64,000 nt of DNA from Diphasiastrum complanatum (GCA_029204225.1 MU832218.1:17696-81695); one strand, 5' to 3'. Positions 10,999 to 23,836 are shown, counted from the first letter of the stretch. A program made the numbers and translations. Notes: a model not told the origin generated them from the letters alone.

Positions 10999-13025
10999 TT
11001 GATAAAAACAAGACTGATAATCCTCTCCATCGCTTGCTCTCACAATCCCACTACCACCCCACCATTTACTATCACCACCACAACCTCACTAACTCTCAAC
11101 ACGAGCTTCTCTTCCACACTTCCACAAAAGCCCTCGACTATACAAATCTCCACCCTACTTGACTCCACAGTCAACGTAGATGATTTTGCCTTACAATTAC
11201 TAACTGCACTCCCATCAACCACTGTCACCACTAACCCAATCCCACAATCTCCGCCATGTAGTCTCTCCCCACCCCTCAATCCACAACCACCCCTCCCTTC
11301 CTTTCCTACACCTTCGTCTAGCCCTGATCCTGATTTTCTACCATTTAACCCCATGTCGTATCCTAACTACACACGCAACCTCCCTGACATTGGTCCTTGG
11401 GAGCAGCTACTCCTTACATCCCAAAAAGTGGTATGGTTGGTGAATGAGCTCCAATACAATATATTCGGCACCCTAGGGGGACAACACACTATGCGGCAAT
11501 TCAACGATGGTGCTATGGCGGACCTTCAGAAAGAATAAGCAAGGCTGGAGGAGGAAACCAAACAACAACAGCTGCAGATCCGAAACCTCACGAATTACAA
11601 TCAACAACAGTAGCAGACGCTAATCCATCTCCAGAGCCAGCTCCAACTGAAGGTATCCAACATGCAGCAAACCATCGATACCCTCAAAGCCGAGAAGGAT
11701 GAGGCTGTAGCTGATTCACAAGCAGCCCGTTCCGCTATGAAGGAACAGATGGAAATGGTGCACTTCAACGACTTCGCACCACCAGCTATCCCTGAGGGAA
11801 CTGCCATTCCAGTGGTGGCCTATCAAACGCTGGCCCAAAAGTTGAAATCCACAATGGAGCAACACGCAAAATTACAACAATCATACATTGCTTTCGTAGA
11901 GGCCCTAAACCAACACATAGCCAGATGGCGCAGGATTTCAACAGCCTCCTCCTGCAACTCAAGGCTCTGCATTTCAAAGCTAACCCCTGGGACAAGGAGC
12001 TCAAACACCAACCAATCCATCGGGCTCTGGGGGTACCAGCTCCCAACATTTTCTTTTCCCTTCCACCGCTTCTAACCCCTCGACACCGCTAACCCCACCT
12101 TCATTCCACGACACTTTTTACCTGCATCACAACGCATTGCAGAAGCTAACCCCTCGCCTCCTCTATCTCCTGATCTCGATCCACAAATCGCACACGAGAT
12201 TGCCTCTGAAGCCCCCACCATCCGGCACAGAATCACGCCCACAGAACCAAGCAAGGAGTTGCGCATCTCTCAGGAGTTTGCAAAGAAGTACCCAACAACA
12301 AAAGAGCGAGGTGGCTACATACTGCCAGATTTGGACCAGTGTCAAACACATAAAGTAGCAGTCAAACTCCTGGATCCACAACCTCTCTGGCGCCATCAAC
12401 TCTTCCTGCAAAGTAAGACCTCAATGGCACGGTATCTCGAAGCTCCCTCCTACATGCACACCAATCCTTATTACTATCCAGTAGCGAGGCGAGAACAGTT
12501 TCCTGCCACCAAGGTCAAGAATAGAATCTTTTGGCCTAAGCTCACAGGAGTCGATACCGGCAACTTAGCCGAAGACATGGTCACCAACTACCGAGTCTTC
12601 TACCAGAAGCACCATGGCAATCTTGATCGCGATGTCAGATATTTTGTGGATAATTGCGGCCTGGTGGCATTTCTGCAGAACTCAGAGGTTTTTGGGATCG
12701 AGGGTTACCCCCAATTGCCCTTGACATCAATAAACTCATGCGCATGCAAGACGACCATATCAACGTTGCAAGGTTCTATTATCGTGCTGCACTTACTTCC
12801 GCCTTGCATGTTGATATGGTGGAGCTATGGAAAACCCATAACTTTCTCCAGAGTATGCTCCATTATTACAAACCCATGCCCTTCCTGAACAAATTACGGT
12901 GGCAAATGTTGGAGGGCATCGGAACGACCATCTACCACTCCCGACAACAACAGTCTCGCCTCCAAGAGGCACAAAAAATCCAGGACGAAAAGGTGTTGAT
13001 TGGTGTAGGACCACCAATCCAATAA
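10999..13025 (+). pseudogene. Degenerate coding region of unknown family
   Basis: A long coding-like stretch read mostly in one frame. The first ~120 residues are rich in Thr, Ser and Pro. A Gln/Glu-rich coiled-coil-like segment follows (around 11,540-11,900). The C-terminal part has a folded-protein composition (ILPDLDQCQTHKVA; VKNRIFWPKL; RDVRYFVDNCG). Breaks: TAA at 11536, TAG at 11611, a frameshift near 11,925 and another near 12,680, after which reading continues to 13025. There is no CCHC knuckle, DSG protease or RT motif. A purine run (AAGGAGGAGGATA) follows the stop and could be a polypurine tract, so a Gag-like role in a retroelement is possible but unproven. I do not recognise the family. 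Confidence 0.5.
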
Positions 13026-13133
13026 GGAGGAGGATAATATTAGCAACTGTGCTAACACAAAGAAAATAAAAAAATAATAAAACTTCGTGGCATGTGTTTT
13101 GTAAGACCACGTATGAGTATTTGTCAATAAACT

Positions 13134-13445
13134 TCAAGCCATGCAAGTTTGAAATTGCATTCTAAGAGCTTCCCAAGCTCCCCTAGCCGTCGTGGCATCA
13201 CTTATGTGAGTGATCACATGGTCTTTCACTGAAAGATTGATCAAGGACAATGCTCTCTGTGCCTTTTTATCAAAGGCCCTTATGTCACCTGGAGTGGTAT
13301 TTGGCCGGACTTCAATACATGCCACGATTTCCCACAACTCTTTCTCCATCAAAATGCTCTTCATTTTGAATTTCCAGATGTTGTAGTTAGAAGCCCCATC
13401 AAGTTTGCTTTCATCGCCCAAAATTGCCTCATTGATGTTTGCCAT
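13134..13445 (-). pseudogene. Copia gag N-terminal fragment
   Basis: The ATG at 13445 opens ESKLDGASNYNIWKFKM, followed by KELWEIV, KKAQRALSLINL and ARGAWEALRMQF, the standard plant copia Gag N-terminal half. It is cut at about 13,140, where the unknown coding region's 3' flank begins. It lies directly downstream of a 1.2-kb leader and a minus-strand primer binding site at 14,691-14,703, so these three pieces are the 5' end of one element. Confidence 0.88.
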
Positions 13446-14690
13446 CTCCGAACTGCTTAAAACTTCACCTGTAGGCTATAAAGTGTATGCTGGAGCCAAC
13501 CGTGATGTCAGAAATTGTAATAATGACCTGCAATTTTTAGCTTACCAAGCCACCCGCCGTTCTTTTGCCAAATTGAAAGCCAAACTGTCGTTTTCCAAAA
13601 TGCTTCTCGTCACCAACTCCTAGCTTCCTGCCCAGTGGAATGGTGAAATCACTTCTAGCGCACTTCGAACACTTTCTCCACGGTAATCACTCTGTTTTGG
13701 TGTACCGTACTTGCCAGTCAGGGTGCCCTTCGTTTGGAGGCTATAGCCTTTCGTTTGGCCAAAATAGACTAAAGGAGGTGAAAATAAGGGCAATTTGGGT
13801 TTTTGAACTGTTTCTTCAGTGTGTAGAAACTTCACCCTTCAAAAACTTGGGACCCAACAGTTTTTTCAGTTTGAAGATTTTTAATGAAGTTGCAATGCAC
13901 TTTGCACTTCAGACCCCTTCAGACTTTTTCACTTCAATCCAACGGATCCTTTAGATCCAACGACCCACCTGTCGTGAAATAACCATCGTCGATTTGTGTG
14001 AATCGAGATCGGACGACTATCCACGCTTTTGTGCGTTGATCAAAGGCCTTCGAAGCACTGAGCACTTTGGGCCGCTAGTTGGCAAACTAGACTGGGCGCA
14101 CGAGAGTTCCCACGACCTCTCCTCCTCTTCTCTCTCTACGATGGACTTCTCTCTCCTTCACAGGCTATGGCAGCTCCAAATGGATCAAACTGGCTGCCTT
14201 CCTTCTCCACGGCCAGTCGCGGCCTCCATACTGCTGAATCGCACTACCAGGGCGCCCATTCACAGCATCTCACAGCTTTGAAAACGACCTCCTACAAGGA
14301 GATATCCCAGATTTTGTCTCTTGAAACCCTAGCAATTTTGAAGAGAAGAATATATCAGGCTTTACTCGGGCTTTCCCTGAGCTTTCCTTTGTAGCTCCTA
14401 GCTGGCTGAGGTCGCCCTACTGCAGGCTATCTTCTGCTCTAAAATGCTCTTCAAACGGTATTCGATTGGATTCAAACCAATCACAAACGCCAAGCAACCC
14501 TCCAGAAGAATTTTTCAGCTTCAAAATTTTCTTGTTTTCTGATTCAACCAACAATTCCCTATCTCTGAATCCTTTTTACAGTTTTGAGTCGTTCCACGAA
14601 TCTCCACAGACTCAGTTTTGTGCTTCCTAGCCGACAAACCGTCGTGAATTTGCAGCTCTCTGTTCTTGTCTGGTGATTCAAGCCACCAAG
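13446..14690 (-). mobile_element. Long copia untranslated leader, copy 1
   Basis: About 1.25 kb separates the primer binding site from the gag start on the minus strand, far longer than in the other copia elements here (about 100-800 bases). Short shared blocks, in the same order, recur at 17,560-19,160: ACCAGGGC(G/A)CCCAT, CTACAA(G/A)GAGAT, GAAGATTTTTAATGAAG. These show a second copy of the same family. Confidence 0.65.
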
Positions 14691-14703
14691 GGCTCTGATA
14701 CCA
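14691..14703 (-). promoter_or_regulatory. Primer binding site, minus strand
   Basis: GGCTCTGATACCA on the plus strand reads TGGTATCAGAGCC on the minus strand. It marks the inner edge of a minus-strand 5' LTR that extends to the right. Confidence 0.85.
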
Positions 14704-14940
14704 AATTAAGAAAACACAATTGAAAACACTCGACCGGATCAATCACCACAGCACAACGTCAAGTGCAACAAGAACACAAAATTGCTCTCCTCGTAAGTAC
14801 AAAGATAAGTTTCTTAAAAACATTCAAAGGGCTCGTAAAAGAAAGATGGCCCGATAACTCTAGAACTAAGCACACGTGGTGTCGTCGAAATAAGAAAGCA
14901 TTGTATAAGTCGATCATTGCTATTTTAACTCAGATCTAGT
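14704..14940 (-). mobile_element. Copia 5' LTR portion, outer end unresolved
   Basis: This sequence outside the minus-strand primer binding site must begin the LTR of copy 1. It shares a CATCAATCA-like block with the corresponding position of copy 2 (after 19,176). The far end is not identifiable. Confidence 0.45.
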
Positions 14941-15117
14941 ATGGCAGAATTAGCATCCTATGTGTCACTTGCACACCTCTATAAAGATGCTGCCATGATA
15001 GAAATCTTAAATGGGATAAAGGATTTTTCCTATCGCTCTGATGAATCATCAGATGAGAAATCAGAGGAACAAGAGTCAACAACGAGCGATGTTCCTATGT
15101 GTGTACTGTGTCGATGA
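14941..15117 (+). CDS. Short acidic reading frame, unknown
   Basis: A 58-codon frame from an ATG, with a helical N-terminal half (LASYVSLAHLYKDAAMIEI) and a Ser/Glu/Asp-rich second half, ending in MCVLCR. The same frame upstream, from about 14,830, is also coding-like but is broken by a TAA at 14,926. This could be an exon-like remnant of a larger gene or chance. I do not recognise it. Confidence 0.25.
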   Translation: MAELASYVSLAHLYKDAAMIEILNGIKDFSYRSDESSDEKSEEQESTTSDVPMCVLCR

Positions 15118-17555
15118 CCAATCGTGATAGAAAATAACTTGCCTGAAGCACCTTGTTGAAGAGCATTGGATTTTCATGCATTGAGGACCACATTCTAAGC
15201 GTTGATATTTTGTCAATGCATAATTTGGAGCACTGGCCTCTGCCTTCTACATCAAATGCATGAGCGCTGATGCTTGAGCACATTCTGAGCACTGGTTCGC
15301 AGCTATTCTTGAGCAATCATTTTCGACTTCCTACACTTGATACATGGGTGTTGATTTCTGACCACTACACCTGAGATATGAGTGATGGCTTTGAGATGAT
15401 GGGTCTTCCTTTTCCAAGATGATTTGAAACTAAGTGATGGTCAGAGATTTGAATGTGTTTCATTATAGTTATCTAAGCACTGCCATAACTATAGCTCTTG
15501 AGCACTCTTCTAAAGATACAAATCATGCTGCTTAGTTGATGATTCTGAACAGAAATCATACATTTGAATGTGGAGAGCTCCTATATTGCCATACCAAGGC
15601 TAGAGATCAGATTGAGCGCACACTTGGCTATTGAAAAATTAGCACAAGGCTTGAGAGAGTGATTTAATACAGCATCTTCAATGCATATTGTGAGCTTAGT
15701 GACACTTATTGCTGCTACTAATATATCTTTATCACTAGCCATTGAAGATCACTCTTTGTTGTTGATTATTAGCAAACACCTAAGCACTAGATCTGAACAC
15801 AAGCTACAATGGGAAATCGGAGTCTCCAGTTGCTCAATCGCTGCTCTCGCAATATTTGGTTATGATCATATATTTCAACATATGTGTAAGCATCACCTTC
15901 ATTGATGAGAACTTTGAATCGTTGTCTGTTTGGTGACCTCCATCGCTGCTTGATTGAGCAACAATTTGATACAGGAGTGACTGCTCCACCATTGTCCCAG
16001 ATCTGATTCTACATAAGATACATTGTTGGGCGAGCTCGTCATCCACATACTATGCTCACATAATGTCTTCAATCTTGGTCGATCGCGAAAGCATCACCTA
16101 CTCCTCATGGCTACTAGCAGTGTGCTCACTCGCCCTGACTATGTGCCACCACACACCATGGCAACGCAAGCTCATCCATGAGTTGTCGCTCACAGGATCC
16201 TGAGACTATTGTCTCCCTGATCATGCTGAGGTACATGGCTCTGAGTGACTTCCTCTAGGATTTCTGATTTCACCACCTGTATATCTGAACCATACATGTT
16301 CCAACACATGTGCCAAGCCTAGACTCTTGCAAATACAACCAACTGCATGAAAGCTATAGATAGCTTATCCATGCCTGTGATCATAGATGCCTCCCCATTG
16401 ATGCCAATGCCAATGACTGGCCCCCTACTGTAATGCCATCTTGTACTCCCAAATGAGCACACCATGAAGTCCTCGCCATCAGTGTCCCCTATAGTAAATC
16501 GCTAGAAAAACACCCATCATAGTGTTTGCCCTATGATCACACCCAACTGTGCGATCTCCATCAGTTATCCGTCCTAGAACTGGCTCCCAGAGCTTCACGC
16601 TTTGCCCATTTGCGTTTGTAGCTTCTTGATTCCATCATGAATCACCCTTGTAAGTCTTGTCTCATCCAAAGACTCAAGTCCAATCTGAAATAGCTGCCCC
16701 CTAATGATCATCCCATGTCATCCTACAGTCCATCCCTATCATGTATCCCATGTCATTCATGATCTCGAAGATCTAAGCATCTACCTTGTAGTGCCCCACC
16801 TGTATTCTCCCAAGCCAGCTCCAATTTGCTCCTGTGAATGGTTCCAAACCACTCCCTGAGAATATGAGAATACACTGAGATGTGAATTCCAAAGCCACCA
16901 TCAAGTCCCCTCACATGATTGTGCATGCCAATATCCCTCCAAGTGAACCTGGGAGATCTTGCATGGCCCAAACCAAACGATCTGCACTCTGTCATCATTG
17001 GAATCTACATCCCTTATGCAATCATAATGTGGCAAATTTACTTGATGAAAATGACTTACCGACTGCAAAACCGCAAAATCATCACACTTACTACTCTACA
17101 AGAGCATCCAAATCTTCATCCTCCATGTGTCCCACACACAGCTCATCCAATGCAAGTCTGCTATCTAGCCCAATGGCTTCCAATTGGCACCACCTCACAC
17201 TTCCATCACTTGTGACCGCCAAAATGTGTGTACCTCCAAGCTAGCCCATATTTCTCTCCAAACGAGAAATTTTCAAGCTACAGATGTGTTTGTCAATGTA
17301 GCTATCACTTGACTCGACACTGCCACTACCGATCATGCTTGTGAGAGCGCTCCCCCAAATGCCACTTGAAGTTGGTTGGTTCGAACCCCAAGAGTTGAAC
17401 CTGATCATGAGAATTTTTCACCCATAATTGGCATACCATGCCTACCTCTCACCTATGATTGCTTGCCCTCTCAAAATTGTCGCCAATGATGAGTAGTCAC
17501 GCCACCAAACTGCAATTTCGTCGCCAATACTACCACATTTACCACTTCCAAACAC
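15118..17555. other. No recognised feature
   Basis: About 2.4 kb without a convincing gene, LTR end or primer site. GAGCACT-like words recur loosely between 15,160 and 15,500. A block GGTTGGTTCGAACCCC near 17,375 resembles a tRNA B box, but no A box or cloverleaf fits. An 81-codon minus frame at 16,753-16,998 matches nothing I know. Confidence 0.4.
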
Positions 17556-17559
17556 CCTG

Positions 17560-19163
17560 TTACCTTGTCAAAAGTAAGCAATAATGATTCTGAAGAAATA
17601 ATGCCTCATTGTACCGCCCTATAGCACTAGCCAAAAATTGCTCCAAATTTGGCCCTACGGTACCCAAACGGCGAATGTAGCCCATCACTAGGTCACCTGC
17701 ACTCTGCTCAATAGAATAGTGATGAAAACTCCTCGAAACACGTTTCTCCTTGCTCTTTGACGTCCCTCTATCCGTTGGCTCTGAGCAGCCAGTTTTAGGG
17801 GTCATTTTGGCCCAAGGATGGCCAAAAAAGGTGCCCTCTAGCCTTAATTAGGCCCTTCCTAAAAATGCCCTTGCATTTTGAATTGAATCTTCATTTTGAA
17901 GATTTTTAATGAAGAAATCCCAATTATGGACTTCGGCTCCCTTCAATGAATTTCACATTGAGAATTTTTTAATGAAAATGAAGTGCCCTTTGCACTTCTC
18001 TGCCCTTCGGGCCCTTTCAACTAAAATCCCATGGTTATCCCAAATCCGACGGCCCATGTAGTTCCATGAACTTCCAATCATGCCCGTCAATCTCGATGGA
18101 CCTCCGTCCAATGGGTCAGAATCGATTCGCGCGTTGAAACAGGATTTTAGGAATGCTAGCGCCCTCCAGCCGCTATGGCTCCACACCTTCTAGACATGCA
18201 CGAGGGTCGCGAACCTCTCCTCCACGGCTATCTTCCTTCATTCAAGCTTTTTTCTTCCTCTCTCCAAGCTGGTTATGGCAGAAAGTGGTTGATCCACTCC
18301 TACTCCTCGACTGTCCAACAGCCTACTATGGCCCTTTCACAATTAATTGCATGCACCAGGGCACCCATCCTCCACAACTTGCATCTCTGAAAATGGTTTT
18401 GTACCTAACTGTATTGCACTTCCATAGTTTCAGAGATGAACTGCTGCCTTATTGTTTCATGGCTACTTATGGCCATTTGCTAGTAGTTGCGCCCTACCAA
18501 TGTGCTCTGCTCTACATTTTTACAGCTCCCAAAATAACTCTCTACAAAGAGATCCATGGTTTCCCTTTGAAACTCTAGCTGTTCATTTTCTCCATAACCT
18601 AAGAAGAAAGATAATTGCTCTATGATTGCTCCATGGCTGACCGTACCCTTCTGACAATCACTTGGCCTCACCTAAACAATGTTGGATAGCGTTTTACAGT
18701 GTCCAATTCTGTTAAGAATGGAGAAAGATCTACAACTTTATGTCTTTCCCAAAAACTAAGCCACCATGGCTAGTTCCTCGAACTGCTTCTTTCTCACTCC
18801 ATTGTAAATGGATTTCAAAATCCTCTCAGCCTTGAGTTGCCACTACCCTGCTCCACCTTTCGATCCGATCTGCTCCGCTTCCCAATTGACGGAGTATCCA
18901 AAGACTTCTGGCCAACTTCTTGTCAAAGCCGTTTGAAGCCGTTTATGAGCAATTTTTTGTGAATTCTCCCCAGAATCCACCTACGACGATCGTTCTGATC
19001 TTCCTTGAAGCTCCGATCAAAGGAACTTTGCTGTCTCCTGCCATCCGGACCACCTGCGCCCCGTACGGTGTCCTTTCTCCTAAGACGCTTGAGTGCTATT
19101 TTTCTTGGTAAAAGATACTATCCCATAGCTCCACCGGATCATGCATACCTGCATCACCCTGCA
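17560..19163 (-). mobile_element. Long copia leader, copy 2
   Basis: Shares ordered blocks with 13,446-14,690 and ends, like that copy, at a minus-strand primer binding site. Where gag should follow (below 17,560) I cannot recognise it, so the copy is truncated or too decayed to read. Confidence 0.55.
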
Positions 19164-19175
19164 GCTCTGGTACCA
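19164..19175 (-). promoter_or_regulatory. Primer binding site, minus strand (one mismatch)
   Basis: Reads TGGTACCAGAGC on the minus strand, one base from the canonical initiator-Met site. It terminates leader copy 2. Confidence 0.7.
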
Positions 19176-19690
19176 AGTTAAAATTCTGAAAGAATCTAGT
19201 GCAGTATGCAGATCACATCAATCAATCACTATAGACACTCCTCACAAGCTCTCAAAGATGGCACAGCAAACGTTAATAGATTACAAGAAGACACTGTACA
19301 TATAGAGTATTCACAAACTGCATGAAAAGGCAGGTGTCCTAAAATTGGCCTACCACCGGCCCAACATGGCCAAATTCGACCTAAGACATGCCCCTGAGTA
19401 TAGCAAGTACTATATATAACTCTGTACAGGCTAATTTATCCTATGTATGGCTACTCGACTAACCCAAGTAGCCGGCTACGGGATAAGTGCCCGACCGATA
19501 TAACGATAGTGGGACATGTCCCGATCACTACTGAAAACTATAAATAGACTAATTGTACATTTATTACAGTATCACATGAAGCTTATAATAATGACTCAGA
19601 TCAAAACTGATTTCTAACTAGATGTGCATCCAAATTTAGCTCAAGATCAATTGATTCGTCTATGATGTTTTGAATCTAATTTTTTTCACA
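19176..19690. mobile_element. Two LTR ends in divergent orientation
   Basis: The left part is the inner end of a minus-strand LTR, with a TTATATATA TATA-like box at 19,411-19,419 read on the minus strand. The right part is the inner end of a plus-strand LTR, with TATAAATA at 19,539-19,546 and the terminal CA at 19,689-19,690. Only 515 bases separate the two primer binding sites, so at least one LTR is truncated. Confidence 0.55.
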
Positions 19691-19702
19691 TGGTATCAGA
19701 GC
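19691..19702 (+). promoter_or_regulatory. Primer binding site, initiator Met tRNA
   Basis: TGGTATCAGAGC directly follows the terminal TTTTTTCACA of the plus-strand LTR. Confidence 0.88.
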
Positions 19703-20411
<709 letters not shown>

Positions 20412-22532
20412 TCAATCATTTGCCAATGGTCACTTTGATGCTCCTCCTCCATCCTAGCAAGATCTTTGACATCAATATGATTAGTAGCACTTTCATCCAC
20501 TTGCAAACTTGTCCTTCATAAAAAATAACATCCCTACTCACTATGATTTTCTCAATGATGGGATTGAAGACTCTATATCCTTTGTTATTTTCACTATATC
20601 CCATAAATATACCTTTTATAGAAGTGGCATCATCCTTCTTTCTTGTCTCCAAGGTTGATGAACATAACAAGTAGATCTAAAGATTTTTAAAACTTTGAGA
20701 CTCGGCCTCTTACCATCTAGAGCTTCATATGCTGTGATTCCTCGAATGGCTTTGTTAGGCAATCTATTGCACAAAAAGTTAGCACATACAATTGTCTCAC
20801 CCCAAAATGGTTTTGGTAGAGAAGATTCCAGCCTTAAGGTCTTAGCACACTCACATAGAGATCTATTTTTCCTCTCGGACACTCCATTTTGTTGAGGAGT
20901 ATAAGGACAAGTTAACTCCCTCTTTATGCCATTAGCATTAGAAAACTCTCACTTTGTTAAAGATGTACTCTCCACCGTTTTCACATCTTAATACCTTGAT
21001 CTTAGTATTAAGTTGATTTTCAACTAGAGCTTGAACTTCAAATGAATCAAACACCATAACTTTGAAGACAAAAGGTAGATCCAAGCAAATCTTGAATGAT
21101 CACCAATAAATGACACATATACTTTGGCACCACGAGAAGCTATGCACATCCGAATGTATGATTTCAAAAAGAGTGGTAGATCTTGTGGTAGATCTAGAGA
21201 AAGGATGCTTGTGAGTCTTTGAGAGATTACGAGCCTCACATAGCTTACCACACCTTGACAACTTCTTGGGGGAGAACAAGTTCCTTTGCACACATTGACT
21301 CCATTGCCTTGAAGTTGGTATGGCCCAACCTCTTGTGCCATAGCTCCACTTGGGTGATCTCCTCATTTGCCAAGTTCTCTCTCTCCATAGCCACATTAGC
21401 ATCCAATTTAAACAATCTACCATGTTTAAATCCTTTTGCTATGCAATTATAATTCTTGAAAATGGAACAAACACCTTGTTTGATTTGTAAATCTAGGCTA
21501 TTATCTATTAGTTGGCCAACACTTAACGAGTACTTGGTGATTGAAGATACGTAAAGGACATTTTCCAAATCCATCCTTTTAGATGATCCTAGACACAAGG
21601 AAATAGTTCCAACACCATTAATTCTACAGTCTTGATCACTTGCAGTAAAGATAGACTTTTTAGGCCATTGAAAGAGAGTAGAGTAGGAAAATAGTCCTTT
21701 TGGAAAATCATGTGGGAGCTAGCCCCACTATCAATCCACCATGCTTCATTTGAGTTGGATTTGGATGATGGCAATGAGGTAGATGCCATCAAGGATGAAT
21801 CTTTTTCATCATCATCCTCTTGTTGTGCAATGTTGCCTTGTTTGTTCTCTTGTGCATTCTTCTTTTTGAAGCATTAGGATGCAAAGTGCCCGTTCTTTCC
21901 ACAAAAGAAGCACTTAAGCTTGGTCTTGTCATTTTTGCCTTTGCCTTTTGAGCTTGAAGGTTGATCCTCCGGCCTTCTTTGATTAATTCTTCTTGGATCC
22001 TTTGGTTTTCTTCTTGCCTTTGAATGAAAAATTAGATTTCACATCTCCATCATGCAATGACAAGGAATTCATTCTACTTTTTGCATGAAGCATGCTACAC
22101 TCCTCGGGCACTACACTATGGAGCTTATCAATAGATGGCCAAGTGTCTTGGATGGCAAAACTTTGAACCAAATTTGAGAATTCATCTCCTAGGCCATTAA
22201 GGATCACTTGTACTAGCTCACTGTCAAATATCTTGTCTCCAATAGAAGCTAGTTCTTTGTTGAGAGACTTGATCCTTAGCACAAATTCTTGTATGCTCGT
22301 TACTATTTCTCATGCTTTGCAAGATTTGATTCCTAAGCATGAGATCTCTAGAAGTGTTAATAAATTCATAAATTGCTCTTACTGAATCCCTTGCATCTTT
22401 GGCCAAAGTACAACTGGCTCCCTCCTTCAAGAAATCGTTACTAACATTCATTTTTATACAATGAAGTCTAGTCTTGCCTTTTTCTTATATCTCACCAACT
22501 CTTGTCCTCCAAGAGGCTCATCATCTTCATCT
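20412..22532 (-). pseudogene. Copia element C, left part (gag to integrase)
   Basis: Read on the minus strand from 22,532 down: second half of Gag (EPLGGQELVRYKKKARL, then IKSLNKELASIGDKI), a Lys-rich segment, protease WWIDSGASSHM, YSLSVGQLIDNSLD, pre-integrase LWHKRLGHTNFKAMES, and integrase C-terminal ERKNRSLCECAKTLRL and PFWGETIVCANFLCNRLPN. It ends near 20,412 inside the linker before RT. Many frameshifts and stops. The 5' part of the same element is at 33,060-34,387, separated by element A. The duplicated target CATCT sits at 22,528-22,532. Confidence 0.9.
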
Positions 22533-23208
22533 TGTGAAAAATTGCCTACATTGGCAAATCTAGCCATGTAGAATATTGTACATTTTGTCAATATTGTTTG
22601 TTGGTTACTTGAATGGCCAAAGTGCCACTTGTACATACAAACCTAAAGTAGGTTACCACGAGTCAAGAGGAGTGGTTGTGTCCATTTGGTAGTGATTCCT
22701 ACTTTGTAGGATCTAGACCATGATTTATAATGAGATTTGTACCTACGATGCACCTACCAAGCATGACTCTTGGATCTAGGCTGGGCAAGAAAGTGGAGTC
22801 TACTTCCTTATTACATGCTGGATTTTCACCTAACTTTGCAAAGGAAGTGTGTTTTACTATGTATTCCCATTCTCCATAGTGAGAAGATAGAAACTTTTTG
22901 GAGCCTCAAGGAGAAACTCGAGTTTCCTCTCATTGTATGGTGATTACTCTTGATTTCCAATTAAACCCAGCTTTGGCACTTTGTAAACACTGTCTACGGG
23001 CCGTACTACAGCCTTATTTCCACACGTGTGGAGTTGGATTATACTAATTGATCAATGTTTTGATTGTCTCTACTTGTTTTCTATCAAGCTGCTAAACTAG
23101 ATCTTGTTTTCTGATGACTAGTTTCTGATAGATTGTTTAACAAGCATACAATCACCTTGTGGATCATTCAAAGATCCATTTATGGTCCTTAATACTGTAC
23201 TTTTCACA
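22533..23208 (+). repeat. 5' LTR of element A
   Basis: 676 bp, TG...CA. Contains the 12-bp palindrome CCACACGTGTGG at 23,021-23,032. Against the 3' LTR it lacks about 14 bp near 22,775. Confidence 0.95.
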
Positions 23209-23221
23209 TGGTATCAGAGCC
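23209..23221 (+). promoter_or_regulatory. Primer binding site of element A
   Basis: TGGTATCAGAGCC directly abuts the LTR. Confidence 0.95.
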
Positions 23222-23836
23222 AAGTACAAGTCCATTGATCTGTGTTTGAATCTAATCCAGTTTTAACAGGTTTTGGTGCAAAAAGCTAGTATTGGAAGGG
23301 CAAGCTGGTATCCAGGTTTTGGTGAGGGGATTTGATCCCAACTTTTTCAGGATCAAAATCCGTACTGTTCACACGTGTGGGCATCTCTGAACCAACATTT
23401 AATAACCCATATTCATTAAATCATAGAAAATTCATCTGGTGTCAATTTGATGTAATTTTTGGTGCAAATCCTAGGATAAGCTACCAAGATCATTGCCATT
23501 GATTAGTTTTGAATTTGTTTCATGAAAACTAATTAATCTAGGCTGATTTCAGACCTTCTTAAAGTGAAAACCAGGTCTTGAAAGTACATCAAAGTGAATG
23601 AGAGAGATAGAGTCAGTTTTTGTCCAAGAATAGCCAAGATTGGCAAGATTTGCTTGAGAGTAGTTTTCATCTCATCTTATCTTCATTCCAGCTTTGTGAG
23701 GGAGTGATAGAACTATGATTACAAATCCATCTGTTGGATTAGAAGTCAACATTTGAGTGAAACACTGCAAGTTAGAAACCTGTGAGTTTCAAGTCCAAAC
23801 AAATCTATATCTTGTGTGTAGAATCTTGCTATTAAG

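Noticed and set aside
17370-17390. tRNA-like B box (GGTTCGAACCCC), possible SINE
   Set aside because: No A box at the right distance, no cloverleaf, no poly-A tail and no second copy.
22454-22636. Minus-strand 60-codon frame shared with 32,189-32,473
   Set aside because: The similarity is simply the two LTRs of element A read antisense, not a gene.
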